The notes beneath the pieces are model-generated. The model ran no database searches. It saw only the letters and a list, made by a program, of their open reading frames with translations, and was not told where the DNA came from. The position numbers and the translations under genes were made by a program. Positions 1 to 8,498 of a stretch of DNA of 64,000 bases are shown piece by piece. Position 1 is the stretch's first letter; each line of letters begins with the position of its first letter. Origin of the DNA: Hyphomicrobiaceae bacterium (lineage in GTDB: Bacteria; Pseudomonadota; Alphaproteobacteria; Rhizobiales; Hyphomicrobiaceae); the NCBI GenBank assembly GCA_030655135.1, contig JAURWC010000076.1, positions 186,001 through 250,000 on the forward strand, in the 5' to 3' direction.

Positions 1-72
1 ACGAAGTTCCTGGAACACACACCTTAGTAAAGCGTTCTTTAGCCAGAACTACTTTCTGAGGAGGAATACAAA

Positions 73-615
73 ATGACTATTCGTTCATTGACCGTGGCCC
101 TGATGTCGGGCGTTGCCCTCGCGGCCGTACAATTGCCGGCCGTTGCAGCAACAGACTTCATCGCGAAACAGGCTGCAGGTGAAGCAAGCTCAAGCGGGCT
201 GATCGGCACGAAGATCCAGAACAGCGCTGGCGAAAATATCGGCGACGTGAACTATCTGGTGCTCGATGCGAGCGGTAACGTGACGACTGTCGTGATCGGC
301 GTCGGCGGCTTCCTCGGCGTTGGCGAAAAGAATGTTGGCGTGCCGTTCAAGTCGGTCACGCGGACCGACGACAGCAATGGCAACCCGGTCTTCAAGCTAG
401 AAGCTTCGAAGGAAGAACTGGCGAATGCTCCGGCCTATGAGTGGAGCGAGAAGGGTTCTGCTCAGAAGGCTGCCGACTCCACAACCGGCACCGTCAAAGA
501 GAAGACTGAAGGCATGACGCGTGCCGATGAGCCGGCTCCGTCGTCAACGGGCGCAAGCACGGGTACGGCTGGTGAAGCCAAGCCCGACGCGACGCCGCCC
601 GCCAAGTCTGAGTGA
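73..615 (+). CDS. exported PRC-barrel domain protein
   Basis: This 180-aa protein begins with a signal peptide (about residues 1-26, cleavage after PAVAA). Residues about 38-115 form a PRC-barrel: the GLIGTKIQNSAGENIGDV strand is followed by a hydrophobic VVIGVGGFLGVGEKNVGVPF segment, as in PRC-barrel proteins exported by Hyphomicrobiales. The last 60 residues are a Ser/Thr/Ala/Pro-rich tail of low complexity, probably disordered. An AGGAGG ribosome site lies about 8 nt before the ATG, and a strong terminator follows at 635-666, so the gene looks monocistronic. PRC-barrels bind protein or RNA partners; the specific role of this periplasmic version is not known. Confidence 0.85.
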   Translation: MTIRSLTVALMSGVALAAVQLPAVAATDFIAKQAAGEASSSGLIGTKIQNSAGENIGDVNYLVLDASGNVTTVVIGVGGFLGVGEKNVGVPFKSVTRTDDSNGNPVFKLEASKEELANAPAYEWSEKGSAQKAADSTTGTVKEKTEGMTRADEPAPSSTGASTGTAGEAKPDATPPAKSE

Positions 616-634
616 GTATTTGGCAGAGTATTTG

Positions 635-666
635 GATGGGGCGCCTTCGGGCGCCTCATCTTTTTT
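635..666 (+). terminator. intrinsic terminator after the PRC-barrel gene
   Basis: An 11-bp stem with one G-U pair (635-645 with 650-660), a TTCG tetraloop and six T residues (661-666) form a textbook rho-independent terminator 20 nt after the stop codon. Confidence 0.9.
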
Positions 667-749
667 GTGTGCTGGCTTTGCGAAACGATTGATGCGTACT
701 TATTTGGCAATCCGTGTGACTGATCAATCTGCGATGGAGTGTTGATCCC

Positions 750-1256
750 GTGAAGAAGCTTCTTCTTGCTCTATTGCTTTGGATGCCTTTAGCGGGCATT
801 GCCCAGGCCGAAGATCCAGATCTGATCTTCAAAAAAACAACCGTATGGAAGTTCCTGTCACCCGACAGCAAGCTCGGCACGTACGCCATCGACGATCCCG
901 AGGTGGAGGGGATCACATGCTATTTCACGGTGCCGGAAAAGGGCGGCTGGAAGGGTTGGCTCGGGTTAGCCGATGAGCTGTCGAAGGCATCGCTGTCTTG
1001 CCAACAGGTGGCACCGATCAAATTCAAACGAAAGCTGTCTCAAGGTGAGGAAGCGTTCAGTCAGCGCCGGTCGCTGATCTTCAAGCGCATGCAGATCGTC
1101 CGGGGCTGCGATGCGAAGCGCAACGTATTAGTCTATCTCGTTTACACGGACCGCATCATCGACGGCAGCCCGGAGAATTCCACCGCCAGTGTTCCGATTA
1201 CGCCATTTGGCATGAATGAAGCGCCGCCGAAGTGTTCGGAATGGATTACCGAATAA
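750..1256 (+). CDS. creA: CreA family protein
   Basis: The 168-aa product has a signal peptide (residues 1-20, ending GIAQA) followed by one CreA domain over nearly the whole mature chain. Diagnostic stretches are WKFLSPDSKLGTYAIDDPEV, EGITCYFT, GGWKGWLGLAD and LSCQQVAPI, with the conserved cysteines retained. CreA is a widespread periplasmic protein of unknown biochemical role. The start is a GTG at 750, which gives the expected signal peptide. It stands alone between the terminator at 635-666 and the small secreted protein at 1361. Confidence 0.88.
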   Translation: MKKLLLALLLWMPLAGIAQAEDPDLIFKKTTVWKFLSPDSKLGTYAIDDPEVEGITCYFTVPEKGGWKGWLGLADELSKASLSCQQVAPIKFKRKLSQGEEAFSQRRSLIFKRMQIVRGCDAKRNVLVYLVYTDRIIDGSPENSTASVPITPFGMNEAPPKCSEWITE

Positions 1257-1360
1257 TCATCCAATTAACGTCAACATTGTCGGCTGCGTGGGAACTTGCG
1301 GCCCGCGTGGTTGTTCTTGACGTGCATAAATCTTATTCAAGAATAATCAGGAGACGTATC

Positions 1361-1648
1361 ATGAAGCGTTATATTCTCGCGGCAGCGATGCTTGCGCTGA
1401 CACCCGCAATTGCTTTGGCTCAGGCTGAAAAGCAGGATCCGGGCAGCCTTTCGAACAAGGCGAAGGAAACACCGGCAACGCCGGGTGGTTCGACCGCAGC
1501 GCCGACCGTGAAGTCGAATTCAGGTTCGCTTTCGGATAAGGCGATGAAGGACGCGCCGGGCACGGATGGCGGCTCGACTGGTGAGCCGACGGCTCAGCCC
1601 AAGGGCAGCGATCTGCCCGCCAAGGCCAAGGAAGACATGAAGAAGTAA
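1361..1648 (+). CDS. small secreted protein with two internal repeats
   Basis: The ATG at 1361 gives a 95-aa protein with a clean signal peptide (residues 1-20, MKRYILAAAMLALTPAIALA). The upstream in-frame ATG at 1232 would bury this signal peptide, so 1361 is preferred; an AGGAG-like site lies before it. The mature part is hydrophilic and repetitive: residues 28-49 and 55-77 share the pattern GSLSxKA then GGSTxxPT, followed by a third partial copy (SDLPAKAKED). No family is recognised. The low-complexity, Gly/Ser/Thr/Pro/Lys-rich chain is probably unstructured in the periplasm. Function unknown. Confidence 0.65.
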   Translation: MKRYILAAAMLALTPAIALAQAEKQDPGSLSNKAKETPATPGGSTAAPTVKSNSGSLSDKAMKDAPGTDGGSTGEPTAQPKGSDLPAKAKEDMKK

Positions 1649-1717
1649 GTAAGCTGCTGGTGCAGCCGATGACTTTTTGCGGCCGCCTGGCTATCCGGGC
1701 GGCCGTTCTCGTTGCGG

Positions 1718-4243
1718 CTATTTATGAGCAAAGGGTCGGCCCGCGACGGACCGCACGGCGGCCGGTGCAACGGCTGTCGCCATCGGCGTGTCCGCCACGG
1801 GCCGCGGCGGCAGCAGCGACGGCATCGGGTTGCGCTTGGCGTGGGCGGCAAGATCGTTGAGAAGAACATCGGCCAGAGGGGCCGCTACCTGCGCGGCGTG
1901 TAGGCTGGTCGACCAGGGTTCGCGGGCGGATCCGCTGCCAACCAGAACCACGTAAGAGTACGCCGCTCCGTTAGCGAACTGCAGACCGCCTGTCAGCCAC
2001 ACGTCGACGGTGGCGTTAGGGTCTTCCGTCACCTGGGTGCCGGTCTTGGCGAAATGCAGGCGAAGATCGCCACGGCGGGACGAGCACCATTTTCCCAGGC
2101 TCTTGAGCGTGCCTTGGGGCAAGCCGTTCACTTCATAGCAAAGTGGCGCTTGCAGCAGCGTACGAAGCAGCGGCACGGCCGAGCGCTTGATGATCTTCGA
2201 CGGGATGATGCTTTGAGCCGTGCTTTGCTTGGCAGCCTGCTCGGCGTCGGCGCTGGTGAAGTCATATTGCTTGACGAGGGTGGGAGCGCGCACAGGCGTG
2301 GCGTTGCGGCCAAGCATGGCCGACAGCACGGTAGCCGACATGTGGTGCACGCGGCGTGGACTGCCGGAAATCTGGCCGAGGACAGCTGCGGTGGACGGCG
2401 GCGTGTCTTCGTCGGCCACAGAGCGCGGCGGCATGGTGAAGCCGAAACCGTCGATGATCGCCTTCACGCGGGGCTGGCCGGCGAGCGCGGTGCGATTGAT
2501 CAGCGGATCGTTCAGCGAGCAGGCGAACGAGACGATGGCGCGGCGGCTATGGCGGGCGGTACCCTTGGCGCAGGTGTCCAGGCCGCCGGCGGGCGCCTTG
2601 GTATCGAAGTAGAGCGAGTTGGGCCCGTCGCGGCCGGAATTGGCAATCGCAATGGCGGCGACGATCTTGCCAGTAGAGGCGATCATGCGGCCTTCGTGCA
2701 TGCGGTCGTAAAGACCGGTATCTGGGTCGCGGGCGGGCGCGGAGCCGAAGTAGGGCGCCATTTCGCCGGCTTCGTAGTAGCGCACGATGTTGCCGCGGGC
2801 GTCAGCGGCGACGACGACGATGTTGGGAAGCTTGCGCTCGGCGTTGGCCTTCAGCGGATCGAGCGTGTAGCCGGCGCCGATGCGATTGGAGACGGCGGTA
2901 TCGATCTTGGCCAGTTCGTTCTGGACGGTGGTGCCGAACGCCAGGTTCTCGACCGCGTCGAGTGTGGAGATGACGCCGCGCACCTGCCGGCGCCAGTTGA
3001 AGCCGTAGGTCTGCTTCATCTCCTCGCGGATGCCGAAACGGGCCGACGGCATCAGCGCGTTGGCGCGGATGACGGGGTTGGCCTGAGCACGCCAGGCGAG
3101 TGCGGGGGCGTATTGATCCAGCGCTTCCTGCAGCTTGGGTTTCACGCGGGGGTCGGGCGGGCCGCCGGCGAGTGCCACGAGCTCGAACGCCACTTCCTTC
3201 TGCTGGGCGGGATCGCCGATGAGTTTCTCCGCGCAGGTGCGGGCGCGGACTTCCGTGATGTAGCGCCAGCGGTCGAGGCGGACGGCGTTGAGCTTGGCGT
3301 TGCCCGACAACAGGATGATCGGCTTGTTGACGGCGGACGCGAGCACGTACTGCTCGGCGATCGTGAGATCCTTGGCTTCCTTGCCGAAGACGATGCGGCT
3401 CGTCACCTCGACGCCGTGCAGCGGTGAGCCGCCGGTGCGCTGTGCCAGCCAGATGTGATTGGCGGACCATTGCTTGAGGGGCGTGTCGTCGCCGTCTTTG
3501 GTCAGTTCGCGATAGATGACGGGGGCCAACCACCACTCGGAAAACTTGCGCGTCAGCTTGGTGAAGCCGCCCTCGCCGGAGTGCGGCGGTGTCTTGTAGA
3601 TGACGCGCGAAATCTGCATCGGCAGCGTGGAGCCGCCGACGCCCAGACTGGGGCGGCGCATCGCGATGGAGCGTTGCAGCGTGGAATACGGGATCTTGAG
3701 CACGCCGAGCAGGTCGATGCCGAACGGGTTCAGCCAGGTGCCGATGTAGCGGTCTTCATGATAGCTGAGGCATTGCCAGAAATGCGGTGGCACATCGCGC
3801 ACGGGAATGGACTTGTGATCGGGGTTGGCGACGTAGTCTCCAACCTCGATGGCGGCGTCGGTGAAATTGACGTCGCGGCTGGAATCCAAGCGTGGGTCGA
3901 ATACGCCGACGAAGTTGCCTTTGGTGTCGTAGAGCGCGGTGGCGAGCCAGCGTTCGGCGTCGTAGCGCAGCTTGTCGCCCAAGTAGTAGTGGCCGACGAC
4001 GCCGCGGATGGGGGCGACGACATAGACCAGCGTAACCGCGAAAGCGACGTAGAGGACTGCGGCGGTGACGAGGTGGCGGAGCGGGCCGAGGCGGACGTGG
4101 ATCGCGCTCCACGCCGTAAGCATTCCGACCATGCGCAGCGGGATGGCGAGCACGAGCTCGACCGCATGCATGAAAAGGCGGACGACGAGGAGCATGCTGG
4201 TGCCGCAACGGACTGAGACGCACGGCGCGCCTGTCAGCGGCAC
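1718..4243 (-). CDS. bifunctional penicillin-binding protein (GT51 transglycosylase plus transpeptidase)
   Basis: This 841-aa membrane-anchored peptidoglycan synthase has one N-terminal transmembrane helix (about residues 57-78). A GT51 glycosyltransferase domain follows, with the catalytic-type acidic motif HEDRY at 162-166 and GGSTLPMQ at 203-210. The transpeptidase domain carries all three penicillin-binding motifs: S523-T-G-K526, S576-L-N578 and K733-T-G. The C-terminal tail is Pro/Ala-rich. Both GT51 motifs differ from the usual EDxxFxxHxG and GGSTITQQ forms, so it is a divergent class A PBP. The GTG at 4243 gives the longest frame; the ATG at 4195 is an alternative, and neither has a clear ribosome site. 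It stands alone on this strand. Confidence 0.85.
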   Translation of the reverse strand: MPLTGAPCVSVRCGTSMLLVVRLFMHAVELVLAIPLRMVGMLTAWSAIHVRLGPLRHLVTAAVLYVAFAVTLVYVVAPIRGVVGHYYLGDKLRYDAERWLATALYDTKGNFVGVFDPRLDSSRDVNFTDAAIEVGDYVANPDHKSIPVRDVPPHFWQCLSYHEDRYIGTWLNPFGIDLLGVLKIPYSTLQRSIAMRRPSLGVGGSTLPMQISRVIYKTPPHSGEGGFTKLTRKFSEWWLAPVIYRELTKDGDDTPLKQWSANHIWLAQRTGGSPLHGVEVTSRIVFGKEAKDLTIAEQYVLASAVNKPIILLSGNAKLNAVRLDRWRYITEVRARTCAEKLIGDPAQQKEVAFELVALAGGPPDPRVKPKLQEALDQYAPALAWRAQANPVIRANALMPSARFGIREEMKQTYGFNWRRQVRGVISTLDAVENLAFGTTVQNELAKIDTAVSNRIGAGYTLDPLKANAERKLPNIVVVAADARGNIVRYYEAGEMAPYFGSAPARDPDTGLYDRMHEGRMIASTGKIVAAIAIANSGRDGPNSLYFDTKAPAGGLDTCAKGTARHSRRAIVSFACSLNDPLINRTALAGQPRVKAIIDGFGFTMPPRSVADEDTPPSTAAVLGQISGSPRRVHHMSATVLSAMLGRNATPVRAPTLVKQYDFTSADAEQAAKQSTAQSIIPSKIIKRSAVPLLRTLLQAPLCYEVNGLPQGTLKSLGKWCSSRRGDLRLHFAKTGTQVTEDPNATVDVWLTGGLQFANGAAYSYVVLVGSGSAREPWSTSLHAAQVAAPLADVLLNDLAAHAKRNPMPSLLPPRPVADTPMATAVAPAAVRSVAGRPFAHK

Positions 4244-4826
4244 CGTGTTCGAGGCGTATCGCGGGTTTGTGGTGGGGCAACGGCTCTATTGCGGCGGCCC
4301 GATGTCGCGGCAGCTGGTCAGTGGTGCGGCCGGGACAATGATGAGCGAGACGCGACCGGCGCGCCGAAGATGGTCAGCGGCTCAAGCAGCCAAATCAGAA
4401 ATTGTGTAAGAGAACGAAGAGGCCGACACCGACGACCGGGCCCAATAATGTGGCGACGATCATCATAACAAATGACTTTACGACCATGACGCTTACCCCA
4501 GATTACTTGATACAAATTCAAAACTGGGCAGCTTCGTAAAAGCAACGAAGCAGCATCACCGAAATCCCCTCAAGATCGCGACGATGTGAGCATAATACAC
4601 GAAAAACCCGTGGATTCACGTGACATTCTTACTACGGACACATTTGGGTTCGCAGGCGCGAAGCAGTGCCGACCTAACAAAAAATTCTTAACGGGATTAA
4701 ATAAGCTCATTGCTTCAGCCAGTTACTCAGCCGGAGCAAAAGCCGGGTGGTCAAAACCGGCTTATCGCAACGCCGCAAATGCAAGCACCTGCGGCCGAGT
4801 TGTGCACAAGTAATTTGAGGTCGCGA
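4244..4826. other. 583-nt intergenic region
   Basis: This gap separates two genes on the minus strand. It is visibly more AT-rich than its neighbours. It holds one possible 30-aa membrane ORF (4395-4487) and a short hairpin at 4531-4551 (GCTTCGT/ACGAAGC) without an adjacent T-run. No RNA gene is recognised. A 75-codon frame at 4586-4813 has no family features and was not called. Confidence 0.6.
4395..4487 (-). CDS. possible 30-aa single-pass membrane protein
   Basis: An ATG at 4487 opens a 30-codon frame with a K/V start, a long hydrophobic run (about residues 6-27, including MMIVATLLGPVVGVGLFVLL) and a short HNF tail. A GGGG stretch about 8 nt upstream could serve as a ribosome site. The composition is what a small inner-membrane peptide would show, but no homologue is recognised, and a hydrophobic frame this short can arise by chance. 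Confidence 0.3.
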   Translation of the reverse strand: MVVKSFVMMIVATLLGPVVGVGLFVLLHNF

Positions 4827-7800
4827 TTACTTCACGTCAAAAAGCTTCAGCTGCTTCTCGTCCTGCCCCTTGGTTTCGCGAGCCAGCTGCTCAATGCGGT
4901 CAAAGGGTACCTGCTCAGCCTCGATGAGCGAGCGCTGCGCCTTCATGGATCGCACAAGGCCTTCCTGCACCAAGTGGAATTCGCCCACGGTCTGATGCGG
5001 AAGCACGGCTGCGGGGTCTAACCCGCTTTCGCTTTGGAACGCGGCCTTGAGCTTGCGGAGCGCCGTGTCTTCACGCACGCGGCCGATGAACCACGACGTG
5101 ATCTGATCACGCGACTTGTAGTCGAGGTCGCCCGGAGACTGAGTGGCGAGCATGATGCCGAGGCCGGCAGAGCGGGCACGCTTCAGCAGGCTCTGCAGCG
5201 GCTCGGCGGTCGCCGGCTTGGCGTTTGCGGGGATGTAGAGGTCGGCTTCGTCGAACATGACGACCGCCTGAAGTTCATCGTTGGGGTTGCGCTGGCAGAA
5301 GCGCAGGGCTTCCGACAGGAACTGCGAGACCCAGAACAGGATGTTCTCGTTGTCGCCCAGGAAGCCCGTGTAGATGATGGACAGGCGCGTACGGCCGTCA
5401 CGGGCAAAGGGCCCGATGCCCAGCAGGCTGTCCATGCGCAGGCTTTCGCCGCCGACCTCGAACAGCGTGGAATTGCGGTGACGCAGGCTGTCCAGCTGGG
5501 CGACCAGGTCGCGGCGCAGCTTGCCCGAGGGGTCCATGCGCTGCGTGAGGTCGGTCAGCTCGGGATCTTCGTCCTCGAGCAGGTGAATCAGGTCGCCGAG
5601 CATGACTTCACGGCTGGAGCGCGAGCCCAGGATGCGGAGCGCGACCGAGAGCGTGCCAGACTGCTTCTGGTGCGTAGCCGAGTTCTTCAGATGCAGCATG
5701 TCGCCCAGCGCGGCAGCCGACAGGTTGGCCAACAGCTGCTGTTCGTGTTCCGGCAGCTCGTTGATGCCGGTCGGCAGCAGCGTGATGGAGATCGGGCGGC
5801 CCGACGAGCGGCCGGGCGTGTAGACGGCAACATCGATGGCGTCGGCCAGCTTTTCGCGTTCGCCGCGGCGCTCGGTGTACTCTTCGTCGTTGGCGCGCCA
5901 GACGTCCGGGTTGGCGTAGCTGCAGAGGTCGCCCTTGCGGTCGATAAGGACGGCGGGGATGCCACGCAGCAGCAGCTGCTCGATGAGGCAGAGCGCCAGC
6001 GTGGTCTTGCCCGAGCCGGAGCCGCCGAGCACGGCGGCGTGGCGCTTCAGGACGTTGCGGTTGAGCGTAATGGGCTTGTTGCGCGCGCCCGAGCCGGTCT
6101 GGCGGCCCGCGACGATGCTTTCGCCGTTGGAGCCCGTCTCGTCGAGGATGACGGACAGCGGCAGTTCGTCGTCGTTGGCGGCTTCCGCGTCGTTGATCTG
6201 TGCGGGGGCATCGCCGGTCCACTGCGTCCACGTACCGGTGCCGATGGGCTGCGCGGTGGCATCGTCATACGAAGGCGCGGCGGACGCTGCAGCGCCGGGG
6301 CCAGCTTCCCCACCGGTCGTTGCGGGCTTGGGCAGCGGGCGGCCGCTGACCAAGTCGAGGCGCAGCAGTTGCACGACGCAAATCAGGTTTGAGAGAAGTT
6401 TGACGTCTTCATACCAGCCGGCAAAGCCGGGGTCGTGGCGATGATGGGCGTGGAATTCACGCACGGTCATCATGCGCTCCCAGTCGGCCAGCGGCACCAT
6501 GATCTGGCGGCCGCCGCCTTCGCGGAATTTGCGGAACAGCTGCGCCGTCTGGCTCTTCTTGACGGTAGGAAATTCTCCTGCGCGCAGCATGAAGCAAGGC
6601 TTGCCATTCATATTGGCCAACACCTTGTCGAGCTGTCTCTTCAAGCCGCCGCCCTGGGGCGGGCGATTGCACAGGAACACCCGGCTATCGCTCGTCAGGC
6701 CGGACTTGTGCCGAACCGACAAGTCAAAGGCGGGAAGATCGTCCGCTATTTCGAGACGCTTGATGCTTGCGACGACTGTGCCGTTCCACTCGTCCCTGGC
6801 GAGCACAAGCGCCGACGTCAGCACATCCATCTTCTCATTGTCGTCGGGCGGGATCTCGGCTTCCGATGCGTTCTGGAAACGGTTCCAGATCTCGCGATAG
6901 TCGATGGAGGACGCGGGCCGCATCGACGGCTGATCGTCGGCCGGCGCATCCCAGGCGAAGCCGAGGGCGGCGGCGAGTGTGTTGATAAAGCCGCCTTTGT
7001 CCTCGGCCGCGGCGGGCTCATCGTGCGCGTCAGGCTCGACCTTGGAGACCAGGCGGCTTTGGGCGTGCTCCAGCAGGCGGCGCGTGGAGAGACCGCCAAA
7101 TTCTTCGAAGAATTGCTTGCCGAAGAACTGCGAGGGATCGGGATAGTTGGCGCCGCCGTTGGCATCGGCTTCGTGTGCCAGGCGCTTGGCAATGATGAGG
7201 CGGGCTTCTTCGGCCGTGCGGCTTTCGTGCAGGGCCACGGGGCCCGACTTCTCGATGCGGTCGATATAGGACTGGGCGAGCACGCCGCGCACCTGGCCGT
7301 AGAAGTCTTCCAGGCACGAGATGATGATGATGGCGTTGGGCAGGCGGTTGGCGATCTGAATGAGATCGCGCACGGCCTTCTGGAAGCGCTCTTCGGGATC
7401 GTTGAAGAAGCGCAGGTCTTCCACCTGATCGATGCAGAAGACGAGGGCGGCGCGTTCCACCGTCCACATCAACTGGCCAAGCGCGGTGATGATCTCGAAC
7501 GCGCGGTCCTCTCCCGTGTTGGGATCGAGCGCGGAAACCGACTGCAGCGCCAAGGGCGTCAGCTGGCGGCCGTTGAGATACTGGCGGATACGCTGATCGA
7601 TGCGCGGATCCTTGCGCTCCAGATACAGCAGCGCGCGCACGATATTGATGTCGAGTTCCAGGCTGCGATATTTCGGGCTGGCGATGATCTCGTCGGCGAG
7701 TTGCAGCACGAGTTTGGCGAGGCCTTCCTCGCCAAGGCTGGCTTCGCGCAGCTGTTCCAGGATGATGGGCGACAGCAGTTCGGCATCGGTAACGAGACGG

Positions 7801-8219
7801 CGCGTCAGGCGCGCCAGCGCACTCTCACCACCCTCGTCGGGATCGTACGGCTTTTCCAGCGAGTGCACGAGCCGGCGCACGTAGTAGTCGGCGTAGTTGG
7901 AAATGTCGGGCGTCATCTGCGCGTAGCCGAAATACCCTTTCGACTCGCGATGAGCTTGCGTGCGCAGCGCGCGCAGCAAATGCGTCTTGCCCGCGCCCGA
8001 CTGGCCGTGGAACAGCAGGATGCGGGCTTGCGTCGACTGGCCCTTGCCGCTTGTGACGGAGCCGAGCAGGTCGGAAAATTTGGCACGCGCCTTCGCATGC
8101 ACCTCAATGACGTCGACGGGGTCGGCCCGCCACAGGTCATCTTCCCAGGTGATCGAATGCTCGAAAGCCTGCGCGAACTTGCTGGCTTCCGTGGCGGCGT
8201 TGACAGCTTCGGGCTGCAT
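4827..8219 (-). CDS. double ATPase: N-terminal AAA/STAND-type NTPase fused to HerA/FtsK-like (DUF87) translocase
   Basis: The 1130-aa protein carries two P-loop engines. The first (about residues 40-400) has Walker A GQSGAGKT (K78) and a Walker B-like VFCIDQ (D264), as in AAA_16/ORC-type NTPases. A middle segment of about 330 residues has no recognised fold. The second (about 725-1100) has Walker A GGSGSGKT (K738), Walker B VMFDEAD (D990-E991) and the LATQSPGDLD sensor segment typical of HerA/VirB4-like DNA translocases. The upstream wHTH gene (8499-9632) is on the same strand, with palindromic repeats between, so they may be one transcription unit. No nuclease is encoded nearby. Role unknown: DNA translocation in repair, segregation or defence is inference. 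Confidence 0.8.
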   Translation of the reverse strand: MQPEAVNAATEASKFAQAFEHSITWEDDLWRADPVDVIEVHAKARAKFSDLLGSVTSGKGQSTQARILLFHGQSGAGKTHLLRALRTQAHRESKGYFGYAQMTPDISNYADYYVRRLVHSLEKPYDPDEGGESALARLTRRLVTDAELLSPIILEQLREASLGEEGLAKLVLQLADEIIASPKYRSLELDINIVRALLYLERKDPRIDQRIRQYLNGRQLTPLALQSVSALDPNTGEDRAFEIITALGQLMWTVERAALVFCIDQVEDLRFFNDPEERFQKAVRDLIQIANRLPNAIIIISCLEDFYGQVRGVLAQSYIDRIEKSGPVALHESRTAEEARLIIAKRLAHEADANGGANYPDPSQFFGKQFFEEFGGLSTRRLLEHAQSRLVSKVEPDAHDEPAAAEDKGGFINTLAAALGFAWDAPADDQPSMRPASSIDYREIWNRFQNASEAEIPPDDNEKMDVLTSALVLARDEWNGTVVASIKRLEIADDLPAFDLSVRHKSGLTSDSRVFLCNRPPQGGGLKRQLDKVLANMNGKPCFMLRAGEFPTVKKSQTAQLFRKFREGGGRQIMVPLADWERMMTVREFHAHHRHDPGFAGWYEDVKLLSNLICVVQLLRLDLVSGRPLPKPATTGGEAGPGAAASAAPSYDDATAQPIGTGTWTQWTGDAPAQINDAEAANDDELPLSVILDETGSNGESIVAGRQTGSGARNKPITLNRNVLKRHAAVLGGSGSGKTTLALCLIEQLLLRGIPAVLIDRKGDLCSYANPDVWRANDEEYTERRGEREKLADAIDVAVYTPGRSSGRPISITLLPTGINELPEHEQQLLANLSAAALGDMLHLKNSATHQKQSGTLSVALRILGSRSSREVMLGDLIHLLEDEDPELTDLTQRMDPSGKLRRDLVAQLDSLRHRNSTLFEVGGESLRMDSLLGIGPFARDGRTRLSIIYTGFLGDNENILFWVSQFLSEALRFCQRNPNDELQAVVMFDEADLYIPANAKPATAEPLQSLLKRARSAGLGIMLATQSPGDLDYKSRDQITSWFIGRVREDTALRKLKAAFQSESGLDPAAVLPHQTVGEFHLVQEGLVRSMKAQRSLIEAEQVPFDRIEQLARETKGQDEKQLKLFDVK

Positions 8220-8257
8220 TCATTCTCACTTATCTAACGCGGGCATCTATAATGGTT

Positions 8258-8467
8258 GCGCTTCTTATCGGAAAACCGGTTCCCACTTTTCCGGAAGCGC
8301 TCCCTTCTAGGCGCGCTTCTTATCGGAAAACCGGTTCCCACTTTTCCGGAAGCGCTCCCTTTCTTAGGCGCGCTTCTTATCGAAAACCGGTTCCCACTTT
8401 TCCGGAAGCGCTCCCTTCTAGGCGCGCTTCTTATCGGAAAACCGGTTCCCACTTTTCCGGAAGCGCT
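8258..8467. repeat. four tandem copies of a 44-nt imperfect palindrome
   Basis: Near-identical units lie at 8258-8301, 8313-8356, 8370-8412 (one G missing) and 8424-8467, spaced 54-57 nt apart. Each has outer arms GCGCTTC/GAAGCGC and inner arms GGAAAA/TTTTCC around a CCGGTTCCCAC loop. The linkers (about CCCTTCTAGGC) are also nearly identical, so this is a tandem amplification and not a CRISPR array. Two diverged single copies of the same length occur at 44817-44860 and 50208-50251. The array sits between the two genes of the ATPase/wHTH unit. Confidence 0.9.
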
Positions 8468-8498
8468 TACTCAATACTCGTCTATCGTTTCAGCGAAC

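Noticed and set aside
2054-3427. A 457-codon plus-strand open frame
   Set aside because: It is wholly antisense to the penicillin-binding protein, whose motifs are all in frame. Long antisense frames are expected in GC-rich DNA.
4586-4813. A 75-codon open frame after the 30-aa candidate
   Set aside because: It starts at GTG, has no clear ribosome site or family pattern, and lies in an AT-richer gap where such frames are less expected but still unsupported.
5034-8237. Plus-strand open frames of 452 and 600 codons
   Set aside because: Both are antisense to the double ATPase, which has recognised motifs on the minus strand. No family features or ribosome sites were seen in the antisense frames.
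8258-8467. CRISPR array
   Set aside because: The repeats are evenly spaced, but the 11-13-nt linkers are nearly identical to each other, far too short for spacers, and no cas gene is present.
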